In this document: positions 7,157 through 20,503 of the stretch, piece after piece | Layout: every line of letters starts with the position of its first letter | Position numbering within the stretch: the stretch's first letter is position 1 | Source: Ramlibacter sp. | GTDB lineage: Bacteria > Pseudomonadota > Gammaproteobacteria > Burkholderiales > Burkholderiaceae_C | Direction of reading: 5' to 3' | Length of the DNA stretch: 64,000 nucleotides | NCBI GenBank assembly: GCA_013815685.1 | Contig: JACDFR010000008.1 | Location: 1 to 64,000 of the forward strand | Notes under the pieces: model-generated | The model's database searches: none | The model's input: the letters and a program-made list of their open reading frames with translations, nothing else | What the model was told of the DNA's origin: nothing | Program-made: the position numbers and the translations under genes

Positions 7157-8425
7157 TCAAATCACGCCTGCGAACATCATCACGTCCACCGCTTCGCCGG
7201 CAGCCACATTGCCTTGCGCGTGATGAAGTATGACCAGCCCATTGGCCTGGACCATCGAGCTGAGAACGCCCGAGCCCTGGTTGGCGGTGATGCAGACTTC
7301 GAGCAAACCGTCGGCGCCGCGGGTAACCGTGCCCCGCTGGTATTCGGTCCGGCCGGCTTTTTTGCGGATCGCCTGGACGCTGCGGGCCCTCAGTAGCGGC
7401 GGCTGTGTCTCGCTGCTGCCCATCATGCGCAGCAGGGCAGGGCGTACAAAGGCGAGAAAGGTCACCATCACCGCGACCGGATTGCCTGGCAGGCCGAACA
7501 GCACGCAAGAGCCGATGCGGCCAACCGCCATCGGTCGGCCGGGCCGCATCGCGATTTTCCAGAATGCGACGTCACCCAGCTTCTTCATCATCGCCTTGGT
7601 GTGGTCGGCTTCCCCGACGCTGACACCGCCGCTGGTGATGATGGCATCGGCCTGGGCGGCCGCGCCGCGGAAGGCGGCTTCGAGCAGGGCCGGGTCATCG
7701 CGGACCACGCCCAGGTCGATGACGTCGCAGCCAAGCCGCTTGAGCAAGCCCCACACGGTATAGCGGTTGCTGTCGTAGACCGCGCCTTCGCGCGGCGGCT
7801 CGCCCAGGCTCAGGATTTCGTCGCCAGTGGAAAAGTAGGCCACGCGCAGCCGGCGCGTCACCGGCACGCGGTCGATGCCCAGGCTGGCGATGAGGCCGCA
7901 AGCCGCCGGGGAAAGGCGGGCACCACGGCGCAGCGCCGGCTGCCCTTCGCTAACGTCCTCGCCCTTGAACCGGCGGTTGTCCCCCGGCTTGAGCAGGCCG
8001 GGCGGGATGGTGATGCGGCCATCGCCGCCCGCCGGGATGAATTCTTGCGGCACCACGGTGTCGAGCCCGGCGGGCATGATCGCCCCGGTCATGATCTTCA
8101 CGCATTGGCCGGGCCCGGCCGTTCCCTGCCAGGCCGCGCCGGCGAAAGCAGTGCCGACGACCTCGAGAACGAGAGGGGCGCCGGGCTTGAGTTCGCCGCC
8201 CGCAAACGCATAGCCGTCCATCGCCGAGTTGTCGTGCGGGGGTACGCTGACGGGGGAGATGATGTCCTCGGCCAGCACGCGGTCGAGCGCATCCAGGACG
8301 CCGACGTGGTCGGCCCCTTGCACCGGTTCCACCAGGCGCGCAAGGAATTCATTGACGCCCTGGACGCTCAGGGCCTGCGGGTCGTAGCCCTGCAGCTGCG
8401 CAGCGATTTGGACGAGGGATTTCAC
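7157..8425 (-). CDS. moeA: Molybdopterin molybdenumtransferase
   Basis: MoeA inserts molybdate into adenylylated molybdopterin, completing molybdenum cofactor synthesis in the cytoplasm. The 422-residue length is typical, and family motifs are present: [32 protein letters not shown] and [10 protein letters not shown] in the MogA-like domain, and [10 protein letters not shown] near residue 60. The start is a GTG at 8425 whose sequence overlaps the mobA stop (GTGA), implying translational coupling. It is the last gene of moaA-mobA-moeA. A 56-bp internal segment (7841-7896) is duplicated exactly at 1792-1847. Confidence 0.95.
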   Translation of the reverse strand: MKSLVQIAAQLQGYDPQALSVQGVNEFLARLVEPVQGADHVGVLDALDRVLAEDIISPVSVPPHDNSAMDGYAFAGGELKPGAPLVLEVVGTAFAGAAWQGTAGPGQCVKIMTGAIMPAGLDTVVPQEFIPAGGDGRITIPPGLLKPGDNRRFKGEDVSEGQPALRRGARLSPAACGLIASLGIDRVPVTRRLRVAYFSTGDEILSLGEPPREGAVYDSNRYTVWGLLKRLGCDVIDLGVVRDDPALLEAAFRGAAAQADAIITSGGVSVGEADHTKAMMKKLGDVAFWKIAMRPGRPMAVGRIGSCVLFGLPGNPVAVMVTFLAFVRPALLRMMGSSETQPPLLRARSVQAIRKKAGRTEYQRGTVTRGADGLLEVCITANQGSGVLSSMVQANGLVILHHAQGNVAAGEAVDVMMFAGVI

Positions 8426-9033
8426 GGCCGCTCGAGCCGGTGCAGCTGCGCCAGCGTGTTGGCGTTGAAGAAGGCTTTTGGATCGTCGCCCGGTGCATCG
8501 AACGGCACGACCAACGTCTTGTGCAGTGCCGTCCAGGCGTCGATCTTGCGCCCCCCGCCATGGGTGAACTTCACCAGGCTTTCCATCAGCTCCAGCCGCA
8601 TCAGGCAGAACACCGGTTGGGAGCGGACGTCGCCGTCCTCTTCGCGCGCGGCAGCCATCGCGATCTCGGCGTCCTGCTGCTGTGCGGCCCGGGCCAGGCG
8701 CGCCACCATGTCATCCGGAAACAAGGGCGTATCGCACGGCACCGTCACCAGCCAGGGCGTCTCGCAGCGCTCCAGCGCCGTGAGGAAGCCCGCCAGCGGC
8801 CCGGCATAGTCGGCCAGCACGTCCGGCCACACCGGAACCCCGAACGCCTCGTAGGCACCAAGGTTGCGATTGGCATTGATCATCACCTCGCCGACCTGGG
8901 GCTGAAGCCGCATCAGCGTGTGCAAGGCCATCGGCAGGCCGTTGAAGTTCTGCAGGCCCTTGTCGACACCGCCCATCCGGGAGCCGCGGCCGCCGGCGAG
9001 TATGACGCCCGTGATGTCGCCCGTCTCTATCAT
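8422..9033 (-). CDS. mobA: Molybdenum cofactor guanylyltransferase
   Basis: MobA transfers GMP from GTP to molybdenum cofactor to give the guanine dinucleotide form used by DMSO-reductase-family enzymes. The 203-residue protein has the nucleotidyltransferase signature [16 protein letters not shown] at residues 12-27, the [16 protein letters not shown] segment, and the metal-binding VPCDTPLFP. The ATG at 9033 directly abuts the moaA stop codon, and the gene end overlaps moeA by 4 nt, so the three genes form one translation-coupled unit. Confidence 0.95.
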   Translation of the reverse strand: MIETGDITGVILAGGRGSRMGGVDKGLQNFNGLPMALHTLMRLQPQVGEVMINANRNLGAYEAFGVPVWPDVLADYAGPLAGFLTALERCETPWLVTVPCDTPLFPDDMVARLARAAQQQDAEIAMAAAREEDGDVRSQPVFCLMRLELMESLVKFTHGGGRKIDAWTALHKTLVVPFDAPGDDPKAFFNANTLAQLHRLERP

Positions 9034-10149
9034 CTAGCCTCCGATGTAGCTCATCTCCACCCGCTTTGCGCCGGCGGTGGAGTCCGGCGCCAGACTGCTG
9101 CGCAGCTGCGAATACCGGTCGCTTCGGCCTTGCCAGATGTGTCCGATGGCCGAAGCCAGTTGATCGTCGCCGGCGCCGCCCCGAATCAGCGAACGCAGGT
9201 CGTGCCCCTGGGTCGCGAACAGGCACAGGTACAGCCGGCCTTCGGTGGACAGCCGCGCCCGGTTGCAATCGCCGCAGAACGCCTGGGTGACGCTGCTGAT
9301 GACGCCGATCTCGCCGCTGCCGTCGGCGTAGCCCCAGCGTTGGGCGGTCTCGCCGGCGGCGCTGCGCGAGAGCTGGACCAGCGGCAGCTGCGACCCGATC
9401 AATTCAATCACCTCGGCCGAGGGCAGCACCTCGTCCATGCGCCAGCCGTTGGTCGCGCCCACGTCCATGTACTCGATGAAGCGCGCTACCACGTCCGTGC
9501 CCTTGAAGTGGCGCGCCATGGGCAGGATCTCGTGTTCGTTGGTGCCGCGCTTGACCACCATGTTGACCTTGATCGGCCCCAGGCCGGCCCGGCGCGCGGC
9601 CTCGATTCCCTTGAGCACTTCCGCGACCGGGAAATCGACGTCGTTCATCCCGCGGAAGACGGCGTCGTCCAGGCCATCCAGGCTCACGGTGACGCGTTGC
9701 AATCCGGCGGCCTTGAGCGCCTGCGCCTTGCGCGCCAGCAGCGAGCCGTTGGTGGTCAACGTGATGTCCAGCGCGTCGCCGTCGGGAGTGCGCAGCGCGG
9801 CCAGCTGCCCGATGAGCACCTCGATGTTCTTGCGCAGCAGGGGCTCTCCGCCCGTCAGCCTGATCTTGCGCACGCCGTGCGCCACGAACTGCCGTGCCAC
9901 CCGGGTGATCTCCTCGAAAGTCAGCAGGTCGGAATGGGGCAGGTACTGGTGGTCCGTGTCGAAGACTTCCTTGGGCATGCAGTAGCTGCACCGGAAGTTG
10001 CAGCGGTCGGTCACGCTGATGCGCAGGTCGCGCAGCGGCCGGCCCAATGCGTCGGACAGCAAGCCGGTGGTTGGGATGGCGTGCGTGGGTACGGCCGAGG
10101 CCAGCGCGGCGATGCGCTGGTCGATCAGCGGGATAACGCGCTCTGCCAT
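9034..10149 (-). CDS. moaA: GTP 3',8-cyclase (radical SAM, molybdenum cofactor step 1)
   Basis: MoaA rearranges GTP to 3',8-cyclo-GTP with S-adenosylmethionine. The 371-residue protein carries the radical SAM cluster CNFRCSYC (Cys50, Cys54, Cys57), the [12 protein letters not shown]-binding motif, the C-terminal cluster cysteines ([20 protein letters not shown]) and the essential terminal Gly-Gly (SYIGG). The chosen ATG at 10149 gives the [12 protein letters not shown] start, 16 bp after the SDR stop; longer in-frame starts run into the SDR gene. The short gap suggests the cofactor genes can be read from the upstream SDR/aldehyde dehydrogenase operon. Confidence 0.95.
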   Translation of the reverse strand: MAERVIPLIDQRIAALASAVPTHAIPTTGLLSDALGRPLRDLRISVTDRCNFRCSYCMPKEVFDTDHQYLPHSDLLTFEEITRVARQFVAHGVRKIRLTGGEPLLRKNIEVLIGQLAALRTPDGDALDITLTTNGSLLARKAQALKAAGLQRVTVSLDGLDDAVFRGMNDVDFPVAEVLKGIEAARRAGLGPIKVNMVVKRGTNEHEILPMARHFKGTDVVARFIEYMDVGATNGWRMDEVLPSAEVIELIGSQLPLVQLSRSAAGETAQRWGYADGSGEIGVISSVTQAFCGDCNRARLSTEGRLYLCLFATQGHDLRSLIRGGAGDDQLASAIGHIWQGRSDRYSQLRSSLAPDSTAGAKRVEMSYIGG

Positions 10150-10165
10150 GACCCATTCTCGCTGC

Positions 10166-10927
10166 TCAGACGCAGCGGCCGCCGTCCACCTCGATGCATA
10201 CCCCTGAGACGAAAGCGGCTTCGTCGCTGGCGAGGTAAAGCGCCGCGTTGGCCACGTCCAGCGCGGTGGAGAACCGTCCCAGCGGAATGGTTGCCAGGAA
10301 TTTGGCGCGACGGGCATCGTCCACCGGCCCGCCCGCAAATTCGGCGGACAAGCCGGTGTCGGGATTGAACACCGGGTTGATGCAGTTCACGCGGATGTTG
10401 TCCGGACCGAATTCGGCCGCCAGCGACTTGCTGGTGGTGATCACGGCGCCCTTGGAGCCGTTGTACCAGGTCAGCCCCGGGCGAGGGCGCACGCCTGCGG
10501 TGGAGGCGATGTTGATGAAGCTGCCGCCCTTGTTGGCCCGAAACGCCGGGACGGCATGAATGGCCGCCAGGTAGATGCTTTTCATGTTGACGGCGTAGCA
10601 CTTGTCGAACTCTTCCTCGCTCACTTCCAGCGCGGGCCGGTTGCGATGGGTCCAGCCGGCGTTGTTCACCATGACGTCGAGCTTGCCGTGCCGCTGCACG
10701 GCGGCTTCGACCAGCGCCTTGACGTCGGCGCTGCGCGTGACGTCGGCGGCGAAGAACGAGGCGGCGCCGCCCGCGGCCTCGATCTCGGCCACGACCTTCC
10801 GGCCGAGCGCCTCGTTGATGTCGTTCACGATCACCTGGGCGCCTTCGGCCGCGAGCCGCCTGGCGATGCCTTCGCCGATGCCTCCACCCGATCCCGTGAC
10901 GATGATGGATTTGTTCTTGACGCGCAT
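10166..10927 (-). CDS. SDR-family NAD(P)-dependent oxidoreductase
   Basis: This 253-residue classical short-chain dehydrogenase has the nucleotide-binding [10 protein letters not shown] near residue 11, the NNAG motif ([10 protein letters not shown]), and the YNGSK catalytic Tyr-Lys pair preceded by the Ser of NIASTAG. The [15 protein letters not shown] ending is typical of the FabG-like subgroup. A good AGGAG site precedes the ATG at 10927. The substrate is not identifiable. It lies 15 bp downstream of an aldehyde dehydrogenase gene, so the two probably work on successive oxidations of an alcohol or hydroxy compound. Confidence 0.9.
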   Translation of the reverse strand: MRVKNKSIIVTGSGGGIGEGIARRLAAEGAQVIVNDINEALGRKVVAEIEAAGGAASFFAADVTRSADVKALVEAAVQRHGKLDVMVNNAGWTHRNRPALEVSEEEFDKCYAVNMKSIYLAAIHAVPAFRANKGGSFINIASTAGVRPRPGLTWYNGSKGAVITTSKSLAAEFGPDNIRVNCINPVFNPDTGLSAEFAGGPVDDARRAKFLATIPLGRFSTALDVANAALYLASDEAAFVSGVCIEVDGGRCV

Positions 10928-10942
10928 GTTCGTACTCCTGAG

Positions 10943-12376
10943 CTAGCCGTGGCGGATGGCCACCGTTTTGAGCGTGGTGAAACCGTAGAGCGCCTCGAAA
11001 CCTTTTTCCCGGCCATAGCCTGAAGACTTGACACCGCCGAACGGCAGTTCGACGCCACCGCCGGCGCCGTAGTTGTTGATGAACACCTGGCCGCTCCTGA
11101 CCCGCTTGGCCATGCGCAGTTGCCGGCCGCCGTCGCGGGTCCAGATGCCCGCCACGAGACCGAAGCGGGTGGCATTCGCCAATTGGACAGCCTGGTCTTC
11201 GTCCCGGAAACTCATGGCCGCGAGCACCGGGCCGAACACTTCTTCCTGCGCCAACCGGTGGTCGACGGGCACGTCGCGCAACAGCGTCGGCGCTTGGTAG
11301 AAGCCCGATTCGGGCGCTTCTTCCACCACCTGGCCCTGCGCCACCGTGGCGATGCCGGCCACGTGGGCGTCGGACAGGAAATCCCAGACGCGCTGTTGCT
11401 GGCTGGCCCGGATCAGCGGGCCGACGTCCAGGTCCATCGCGGCGGGCCCGACGCGAAGGTTCTCGAAGGCGACGCCCAGGCGCTCCAGCAGCGGCTCGTA
11501 GAGGCTGCGTTCGACCAGCAGCCTCGAGCCTGCCGAACAGGTCTGGCCCGCGTTCTGAACGATGGCGTTGACGATCATCGGCAATGCCGCATCGAGGTCG
11601 GCGTCGGCAAAGACGATCTGCGGGCTCTTGCCACCCAGCTCGAGCGTGACCGGGCAGTGACGCTCGGCGGCCACTTGCTGGATCAGGGTGCCCACGCTCG
11701 GACTGCCGGTGAAGCTGACGTGATCGATACCGGGGTGGCGGGCCAGCGAGTCGCCCACCTCGTGGCCCAGGCCCGTGACCACATTGATCGCGCCCGCCGG
11801 GAAGCCGACTTCGGCGGCGATCTGGGCGACCCGGATCAGCGACAGGCAGGCATCCTCCGAAGGCTTGACCACGCAGACATTGCCGGCGGCCAGGGCCCCG
11901 CCGACACTGCGCCCGAAGATCTGCATCGGGTAGTTCCAGGGAATGATGTGTCCCGTAACGCCATGCGGTTCGCGCCACGTCAGCACGCTGTAGCCGTCCA
12001 GGTAGGGAAGGGTGTGGCCGTGCAGCTTGTCGCAGGCGCCCGCGTAATACTCGAAATAACGCACCAGCGCCACCGCGTCCGCCCGCGCCTGCCGGGTGGG
12101 TTTGCCGCAATCGCGCTGCTCCAGCGCCGCAAGTTCGTCCGCATGCTCGGCCACCGCCTCGGCCAGCCGCATCAACAGCCGGCCGCGCTCGGCCGCGCTG
12201 AGCTTGCTCCAGACCGAGTCGTAGCATTGGCGCGCCGATCGCACGGCGGCGTCGATGTCGTCGGCGGAGCCGCGTTGCAATTCGTCGAAGGGCTGGCCGT
12301 CCGACGGGTCGATGACCGGGATGGTGCGGCCGGATGAAGAGGTGTGGGCTGCGTTGCCGATGTAGTGAAACTGCAT
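10943..12376 (-). CDS. NAD(P)-dependent aldehyde dehydrogenase
   Basis: The 477-residue protein belongs to the aldehyde dehydrogenase superfamily, which oxidises an aldehyde to the acid. Visible motifs are the catalytic Glu in VTLELGGKSPQIV, the nucleophilic Cys in QNAGQTCSAGSRL, IPWNYPMQI and EEVFGPVLA, and the GGVKSSGYGREKG cofactor-end signature. The start ATG at 12376 gives MQFHYIGNAAH. It lies between a ferritin-like hydrolase gene (42 bp upstream) and an SDR gene (15 bp downstream), in a run controlled by the divergent TetR regulator. The substrate is unknown. Confidence 0.93.
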   Translation of the reverse strand: MQFHYIGNAAHTSSSGRTIPVIDPSDGQPFDELQRGSADDIDAAVRSARQCYDSVWSKLSAAERGRLLMRLAEAVAEHADELAALEQRDCGKPTRQARADAVALVRYFEYYAGACDKLHGHTLPYLDGYSVLTWREPHGVTGHIIPWNYPMQIFGRSVGGALAAGNVCVVKPSEDACLSLIRVAQIAAEVGFPAGAINVVTGLGHEVGDSLARHPGIDHVSFTGSPSVGTLIQQVAAERHCPVTLELGGKSPQIVFADADLDAALPMIVNAIVQNAGQTCSAGSRLLVERSLYEPLLERLGVAFENLRVGPAAMDLDVGPLIRASQQQRVWDFLSDAHVAGIATVAQGQVVEEAPESGFYQAPTLLRDVPVDHRLAQEEVFGPVLAAMSFRDEDQAVQLANATRFGLVAGIWTRDGGRQLRMAKRVRSGQVFINNYGAGGGVELPFGGVKSSGYGREKGFEALYGFTTLKTVAIRHG

Positions 12377-12418
12377 CCCCGCATTTTGCTCGAAAGCGGG
12401 CCGGCGCCGCGCCCCGAT

Positions 12419-13243
12419 TCAGGCCGCGGCGCCCACGGCGGTATACCTGTCGGCATGCTCGTCCAGCCAGCGCTGCGCGGGACTGCTGTCCTGCTGGCTG
12501 GGATGGAAGTCGCGCCGCAGGTACTCGCGCCACGGCCGGTAGGCCTGACGGATCAGGCCACGGCGGCCGAACAGGCAGGAAGCGGCGCTCTTCCACGTGC
12601 GCCAGCGCCACAGGGTACCGTCGCGCCGAAGGTTGTTCACGGTTTGGCGCAGCGTGTCCCCCAGGAATATGGCCGTGATGCGGCGAAACCAGGTGATACG
12701 CCACGCGTGCGTGCCTTCCAGTGCCTGGTAGATCTCGAAGGCGGTGCTCTTGTGCTCCGACTCTTCGGCGCTGTGCCACAGCCACAGGGTGGTCAGGCGG
12801 GCGTCGTCGCTGGCGACGAAGTCGGCATTGCGCAGCATCCAGTCGGCCATGATGGCCGTGAAGTGCTCATTCGCAGCAGTGATGGCGACGGCATGGCGCG
12901 GGTCCTGCCCCTCCAGCAGCTTCAGGCGCCGGCTGGCCCGGGGCGCCCACTGGTTGACCAGGCCCAGCTTGTCGAGGTGCTCGTTGAACAGGGCGTGGAG
13001 CCGGCGATGCGTTGCTTCCTGGCCCACGAAACCGTGCATTTCAGTGCGAAAGCGCGCCTGCTTTTCGGCCGGCAAGGTCTTGAATCCGTTGCGCACGGAG
13101 TCGATGAAGAACTGCTCGCCCACCGGGAAACTCATCGATAGGGCGTTGAAAAGAGCGGTGCGAAAGGCATCGCCGCCGCACCAGTGGCGGGCGATCGGCG
13201 CTTCCATGTCCACCAGCAGGCGGCGGACGACGAGGGCTGTCAT
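12419..13243 (-). CDS. Predicted metal-dependent hydrolase (PF10118-type, ferritin-like)
   Basis: This 274-residue all-helical protein resembles the predicted metal-dependent hydrolase family of the ferritin-like superfamily. Candidate metal ligands are in FPVGEQFFIDSVRN, FVGQEATHRRLH, AANEHFTAIM and WLWHSAEESEHKS, whose Glu and His pairs have the spacing of a di-metal helical bundle. A GGAG site precedes the ATG at 13243. It is the first gene of the leftward operon facing the TetR gene. Members of this family occur beside SDR and aldehyde dehydrogenase genes in Burkholderiales, but no reaction is established that I can name. Confidence 0.8.
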   Translation of the reverse strand: MTALVVRRLLVDMEAPIARHWCGGDAFRTALFNALSMSFPVGEQFFIDSVRNGFKTLPAEKQARFRTEMHGFVGQEATHRRLHALFNEHLDKLGLVNQWAPRASRRLKLLEGQDPRHAVAITAANEHFTAIMADWMLRNADFVASDDARLTTLWLWHSAEESEHKSTAFEIYQALEGTHAWRITWFRRITAIFLGDTLRQTVNNLRRDGTLWRWRTWKSAASCLFGRRGLIRQAYRPWREYLRRDFHPSQQDSSPAQRWLDEHADRYTAVGAAA

Positions 13244-13261
13244 TTCTGAACTCCAAGGTTT

Positions 13262-13277
13262 GGTACCACTCAGTACC
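13262..13277. promoter_or_regulatory. Palindromic operator 1 (GGTAC-N6-GTACC), probable TetR site
   Basis: A perfect inverted repeat GGTAC/GTACC with a 6-bp spacer lies 19 bp upstream of the start of the leftward hydrolase gene. A second copy with the same arms and spacer lies 41 bp away, close to four helical turns, so dimers would sit on the same DNA face. Confidence 0.75.
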
Positions 13278-13302
13278 GTTGGCTATCATCGGACAGAAAT
13301 CA

Positions 13303-13318
13303 GGTACCGTCAAGTACC
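13303..13318. promoter_or_regulatory. Palindromic operator 2 (GGTAC-N6-GTACC), probable TetR site
   Basis: This is the second copy of the GGTAC-N6-GTACC palindrome, 28 bp upstream of the TetR start codon. The two copies together cover most of the 102-bp divergent spacer and would let the regulator control both itself and the hydrolase-ALDH-SDR run. Binding is inferred from architecture only. Confidence 0.75.
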
Positions 13319-13345
13319 AGTGTTAACGGACGGAGAATCCGGCGG

Positions 13346-13948
13346 ATGAGCGCAGCGCAAACCGGGACGGAAATAAATGAGCACCGGCAGCGTTTGCTGG
13401 AGGGCATGGCGCATGCCGTGGCGGCCAAAGGCTACGCCGACACCACGATTGCCGACATCGTGCGCGAAGCCAGCGTTTCGCGCCGGACCTTCTACGAGCA
13501 TTTCGCGACCAAGGCAGACTGCCTGATCGCCTTGTACGAGGCCTCGAGCCGCAATGCCCTGAAAGTGCTGCGGGACGCGCTCGACCCCGGGCACGAATGG
13601 CAGACGCAGATCGAGCGGGGCTTGGAGGCCTACCTGGGCTGCATGCAGCAGAGTCCCGTGCTGATGCGAACGCTGTTCATCGAGATACTCGGTCTCGGCG
13701 GCGAGGGACTGGCGGTTCGGCGGCGCGTCAACCAGGACATCGCCGATTTCATGCTCGGCGTGGTCAACGGCGGCGAAGCCGGCCGCAAGCGTAAGGCGCC
13801 GCTCTCGCCGGGCATGGCCATGGCGGTCGTTGGCGGCATCAACGAACTCATCCTCGAATACATCGAGCAGGACCGCGTGGTCCAGCTGCTCGACCTGGTG
13901 GGTCCGTGCAGCCAATTGCTGCGGGCAGTGACAGAAGCCGGCGCCTGA
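13346..13948 (+). CDS. TetR/AcrR-family transcriptional regulator
   Basis: The 200-residue protein has an N-terminal TetR helix-turn-helix (ADTTIADIVREASVSRRTFYEHF at about residues 31-53, followed by TKADCL) and a C-terminal all-helical ligand domain. It is divergent from the hydrolase-aldehyde dehydrogenase-SDR genes, with two identical palindromes in the shared spacer. It is therefore most likely their local repressor and its own. A GGAG site lies about 10 nt ahead of the ATG at 13346. The inducer is unknown, though the neighbouring oxidoreductases suggest an alcohol, aldehyde or lipid-derived compound. Confidence 0.92.
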   Translation: MSAAQTGTEINEHRQRLLEGMAHAVAAKGYADTTIADIVREASVSRRTFYEHFATKADCLIALYEASSRNALKVLRDALDPGHEWQTQIERGLEAYLGCMQQSPVLMRTLFIEILGLGGEGLAVRRRVNQDIADFMLGVVNGGEAGRKRKAPLSPGMAMAVVGGINELILEYIEQDRVVQLLDLVGPCSQLLRAVTEAGA

Positions 13949-13968
13949 GCAGGAGGTAAAGCAGGAAC

Positions 13969-13997
13969 AAAAAAGGCCCGCGCCGCGGGCCTTTTTT
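13969..13997. terminator. Bidirectional rho-independent terminator
   Basis: A GGCCCGC-GCC-GCGGGCC hairpin is flanked by A6 on the left and T6 on the right. It serves both the rightward TetR gene and the leftward pyrophosphatase gene that converge here. Confidence 0.92.
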
Positions 13998-14013
13998 GCA
14001 AGGGCAGGACTTG

Positions 14014-16161
<2,148 letters not shown>

Positions 16162-16194
16162 TTCTTGCTTCTCCTGAACGTTGTTTCGCTTGGA

Positions 16195-16219
16195 GGGGGC
16201 TAACGCAAGCGGAGCCCCC
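16195..16219. other. GC-rich hairpin in the hppA leader
   Basis: An inverted repeat GGGGGCT/AGCCCCC with an 11-nt loop lies 34 bp upstream of the hppA start, inside the presumed 5' untranslated region. There is no T-tract, so it is not a classical terminator. Its function is unknown. Confidence 0.5.
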
Positions 16220-16391
16220 GCTGCGTTGCTTCCTCATTGCTCCCCAACGGGCGGAGACGATTGGCCAACCGGCGAAATATACGGGGAATCTTGTGACGGA
16301 TTCGCGTCATCCGCGGGAAAGCAAGGCTGGCGAAAGTAAAATCAGGGTTAATCCTAGGTCTGTCGTCTCATTCTTATCACCCACAAGAGCC

Positions 16392-16928
16392 ATGTCCCTC
16401 GACAAAGTATCCCCCGGCAAAAATGTTCCCGACGCCTTCAACGTGATCATCGAGATCCCGATGAACGCCGATCCCGTGAAGTACGAAGTGGACAAGGAAT
16501 CGGGCGCCATCTTCGTGGACCGCTTCATGAGCACGTCGATGCATTACCCGACGAACTACGGCTATGTGCCCAAGACCATCAGCGGGGACGGCGATCCGGT
16601 CGATGTGCTGGTGATCACGCCGGTCCCCCTGATCCCCGGCGTGGTGGTGACTTGCCGGCCCATCGGCATCCTGAAAATGGAAGACGAGGCGGGGGACGAT
16701 GGCAAGGTGTTGGCCGTGCCCACCGACAAGATCCTGGCGATCTACACGCACTGGCAAAAGCCCGAGGATATGAATCCGCTGCGGCTGAAGACCATCGCGC
16801 ATTTCTTCGAGCACTACAAGGACCTGGAGCCCGGCAAGTGGGTGAAGATCCTGGGCTGGGAGGGCCCCGAGGCCGCGCGCAAGGAAATCCTGGACGGCAT
16901 CGAGAACTACAAGAAGCAGCACGGCTGA
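16392..16928 (+). CDS. ppa: Inorganic pyrophosphatase (soluble, family I)
   Basis: The enzyme hydrolyses cytoplasmic pyrophosphate to phosphate, pulling biosynthetic reactions forward. The 178-residue length matches the bacterial hexameric family. The metal-binding signature DGDPVDVLV gives Asp66, Asp68 and Asp71, equivalent to Asp65, Asp67 and Asp70 of the E. coli enzyme. The ATG at 16392 gives the usual [14 protein letters not shown] start; an upstream in-frame start at 16293 has no support. It is divergent from hppA across a 230-bp spacer, so the cell keeps an energy-conserving and a non-conserving pyrophosphatase side by side. Confidence 0.96.
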   Translation: MSLDKVSPGKNVPDAFNVIIEIPMNADPVKYEVDKESGAIFVDRFMSTSMHYPTNYGYVPKTISGDGDPVDVLVITPVPLIPGVVVTCRPIGILKMEDEAGDDGKVLAVPTDKILAIYTHWQKPEDMNPLRLKTIAHFFEHYKDLEPGKWVKILGWEGPEAARKEILDGIENYKKQHG

Positions 16929-16948
16929 TCCGGCCGGTCAGGGAGAGA

Positions 16949-17200
16949 TCAGGCCATGGACTCGTCGGCCGGCCTCACCAGTTCATGGCGAAAGTTGCCC
17001 TTGATGCGGTAGGTGACGTGTCGACCGATCGATTCGGCCCGCAGCAGGGCAGCATGCTCCCATGGGGGAACGTCCAGGTAGTCGTACACCGCACCGCCGT
17101 CGAATTCCACCTGCAGCAGGCGCACAGCGGGGTCGTAGCCGATGCTTCGCACGGCTTTCGATTCGACGCGGGTTCTTCTGAGGTGTTTGCGGCGGGACAT
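16949..17200 (-). CDS. KTSC-domain small protein
   Basis: This 83-residue protein has the KTSC-type core: VRSIGYDPAVRLLQVEFDGG then AVYDYLDVPP. This is a short beta-strand domain found alone or fused to other proteins and with no firm function. The ATG at 17200 is favoured by GAGGA six bases upstream; a 90-residue version from 17221 is possible. The basic N-terminus (MSRRKHLRRTRVE) may bind nucleic acid, which is only an inference. It converges with ppa, whose stop is 20 bp away. Confidence 0.75.
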   Translation of the reverse strand: MSRRKHLRRTRVESKAVRSIGYDPAVRLLQVEFDGGAVYDYLDVPPWEHAALLRAESIGRHVTYRIKGNFRHELVRPADESMA

Positions 17201-17292
17201 GGCGATCCTCTGCGCCCCCATTCAGCCCCCGGATGCAGCGCCGCGTTGTCGGCAGGGGTTGCCACCAGTTGTCGGCGGCCTCCTGCGCGGGC

Positions 17293-18453
17293 TCATTGGC
17301 GGAACGGGCTGCGTTCCTCCAGGTGTTCCAGGTAATTTTCGATGCCCTGGCCTTCTCGTTCCAGGAAGCGCTCGACCGCGTCGGCGAATGCGGGTTGCGC
17401 CAGCCAATGCGCGCTGGAGGTCTTCACGGGCATCAGCGCGCGCGCCATCTTGTGCTCGCCTTGCGCGCCTCCTTCGAAGCGGTTCCAGCCGTGGGCGATG
17501 CACCACTGCAGGGGTTGGTAATAGCATGCCTCGAAATGCAGGCAATCGACGCGCTCCATCGCCCCCCAGTACCGGCCGTACGCCACTTTTTCACCAGCCA
17601 GCGTCTCCAGCGCGATCAGGCTGGCGCCGATGGGCTTGCCGTCGCGCTCGGCGATGAAGAGCAGCCAGTTTTCCGGCATGTCCCGTGCCATGCGGACAAA
17701 GAAGTCGCGGGTGAGGTAGGGGGCATTGCCGTGCTCGTAATAGGTGCGCTCGTAGCAGCGATAGAAGAAGTCCCAGTCGCCGGGCTGGATATGGGCGCCC
17801 TGGGACCACCGGAAGCCGACGCCCGCCTGCGCGACCTTGCGGCGTTCCTGGCGGATCTTCTTGCGCTTGTCCTGGGCCAGGCTCCCAAGGAAGGCGTCGA
17901 AATCCGGCCAGGCCCTGTTGGTCCAGTGGAACTGGACCGTATGCCGCAGCATCAGGCCTGCCGCCGCACAGGCCGCGATGTCGGCCTCGTCGGCGAAGAG
18001 CAGGTGCAGCGAAGAAATTCTTTGCTTGCGGCACCATTGCACCAGCGCTTCGACCAAAGCCCTGCGGGACGGCGCGTCCACCGCCAGCAGGCGGGCGCCG
18101 GGCACGGGTGTGAAGGGGGCGGCTACCACCGCTTTGGGGTAGTAGCTCAGCCCGTGCTGCTCGTAGGCGTTGGCCCAGGCCCAGTCGAAGACGTATTCGC
18201 CGTACGAGTGGGCCTTGAGGTAGAGTGCGCAGCCGGCCACCAGGCGCGCACCGCTGCGCAGGGCAATGAAGCGCGGCGTCCAGCCGGTGGCAGGGATGGC
18301 GCTTCGGCTTGCCTCCATCGCCACCAGGTATTCGTGGCGCATGAACGGGTTGGGTGAGGCCTGCCGCGCCAGCAAGGCGTTCCATTCGCCCCGGTCGAGC
18401 TCGGCCGGAGAAGCCAGCACCTGGATGACATAATCGTTCGAGTTGTTCTTCAC
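17293..18453 (-). CDS. GNAT/FemAB-like N-acyltransferase
   Basis: This roughly 386-residue protein belongs to the FemAB-like acyltransferase group (PF04339 type). Typical segments are PFMRHEYLVAMEASRSA, AYEQHGLSYYPKAV, DKRKKIRQERRKV, YEHGNAPYLTRDFF and the near-C-terminal FEGGAQGEHKMARALMP. The acceptor is not known. I chose the GTG at 18453 because the only longer start is a TTG at 18519 lying inside the divergent nadE gene. The two start codons would then face each other with 7 bp between them, leaving almost no room for leaders, so the start is uncertain. Confidence 0.8.
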   Translation of the reverse strand: MKNNSNDYVIQVLASPAELDRGEWNALLARQASPNPFMRHEYLVAMEASRSAIPATGWTPRFIALRSGARLVAGCALYLKAHSYGEYVFDWAWANAYEQHGLSYYPKAVVAAPFTPVPGARLLAVDAPSRRALVEALVQWCRKQRISSLHLLFADEADIAACAAAGLMLRHTVQFHWTNRAWPDFDAFLGSLAQDKRKKIRQERRKVAQAGVGFRWSQGAHIQPGDWDFFYRCYERTYYEHGNAPYLTRDFFVRMARDMPENWLLFIAERDGKPIGASLIALETLAGEKVAYGRYWGAMERVDCLHFEACYYQPLQWCIAHGWNRFEGGAQGEHKMARALMPVKTSSAHWLAQPAFADAVERFLEREGQGIENYLEHLEERSPFRQ

Positions 18454-18460
18454 TGGTGCT

Positions 18461-20481
<2,021 letters not shown>

Positions 20482-20503
20482 TTCCGGACCGCGCCCCGGC
20501 CGG

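Noticed and set aside
10125-12785. An 886-codon minus-strand frame overlapping the SDR and aldehyde dehydrogenase genes
   Set aside because: It is the alternative frame of two well-supported enzymes. Its translation is Arg/Gly/Pro-rich and without motifs.
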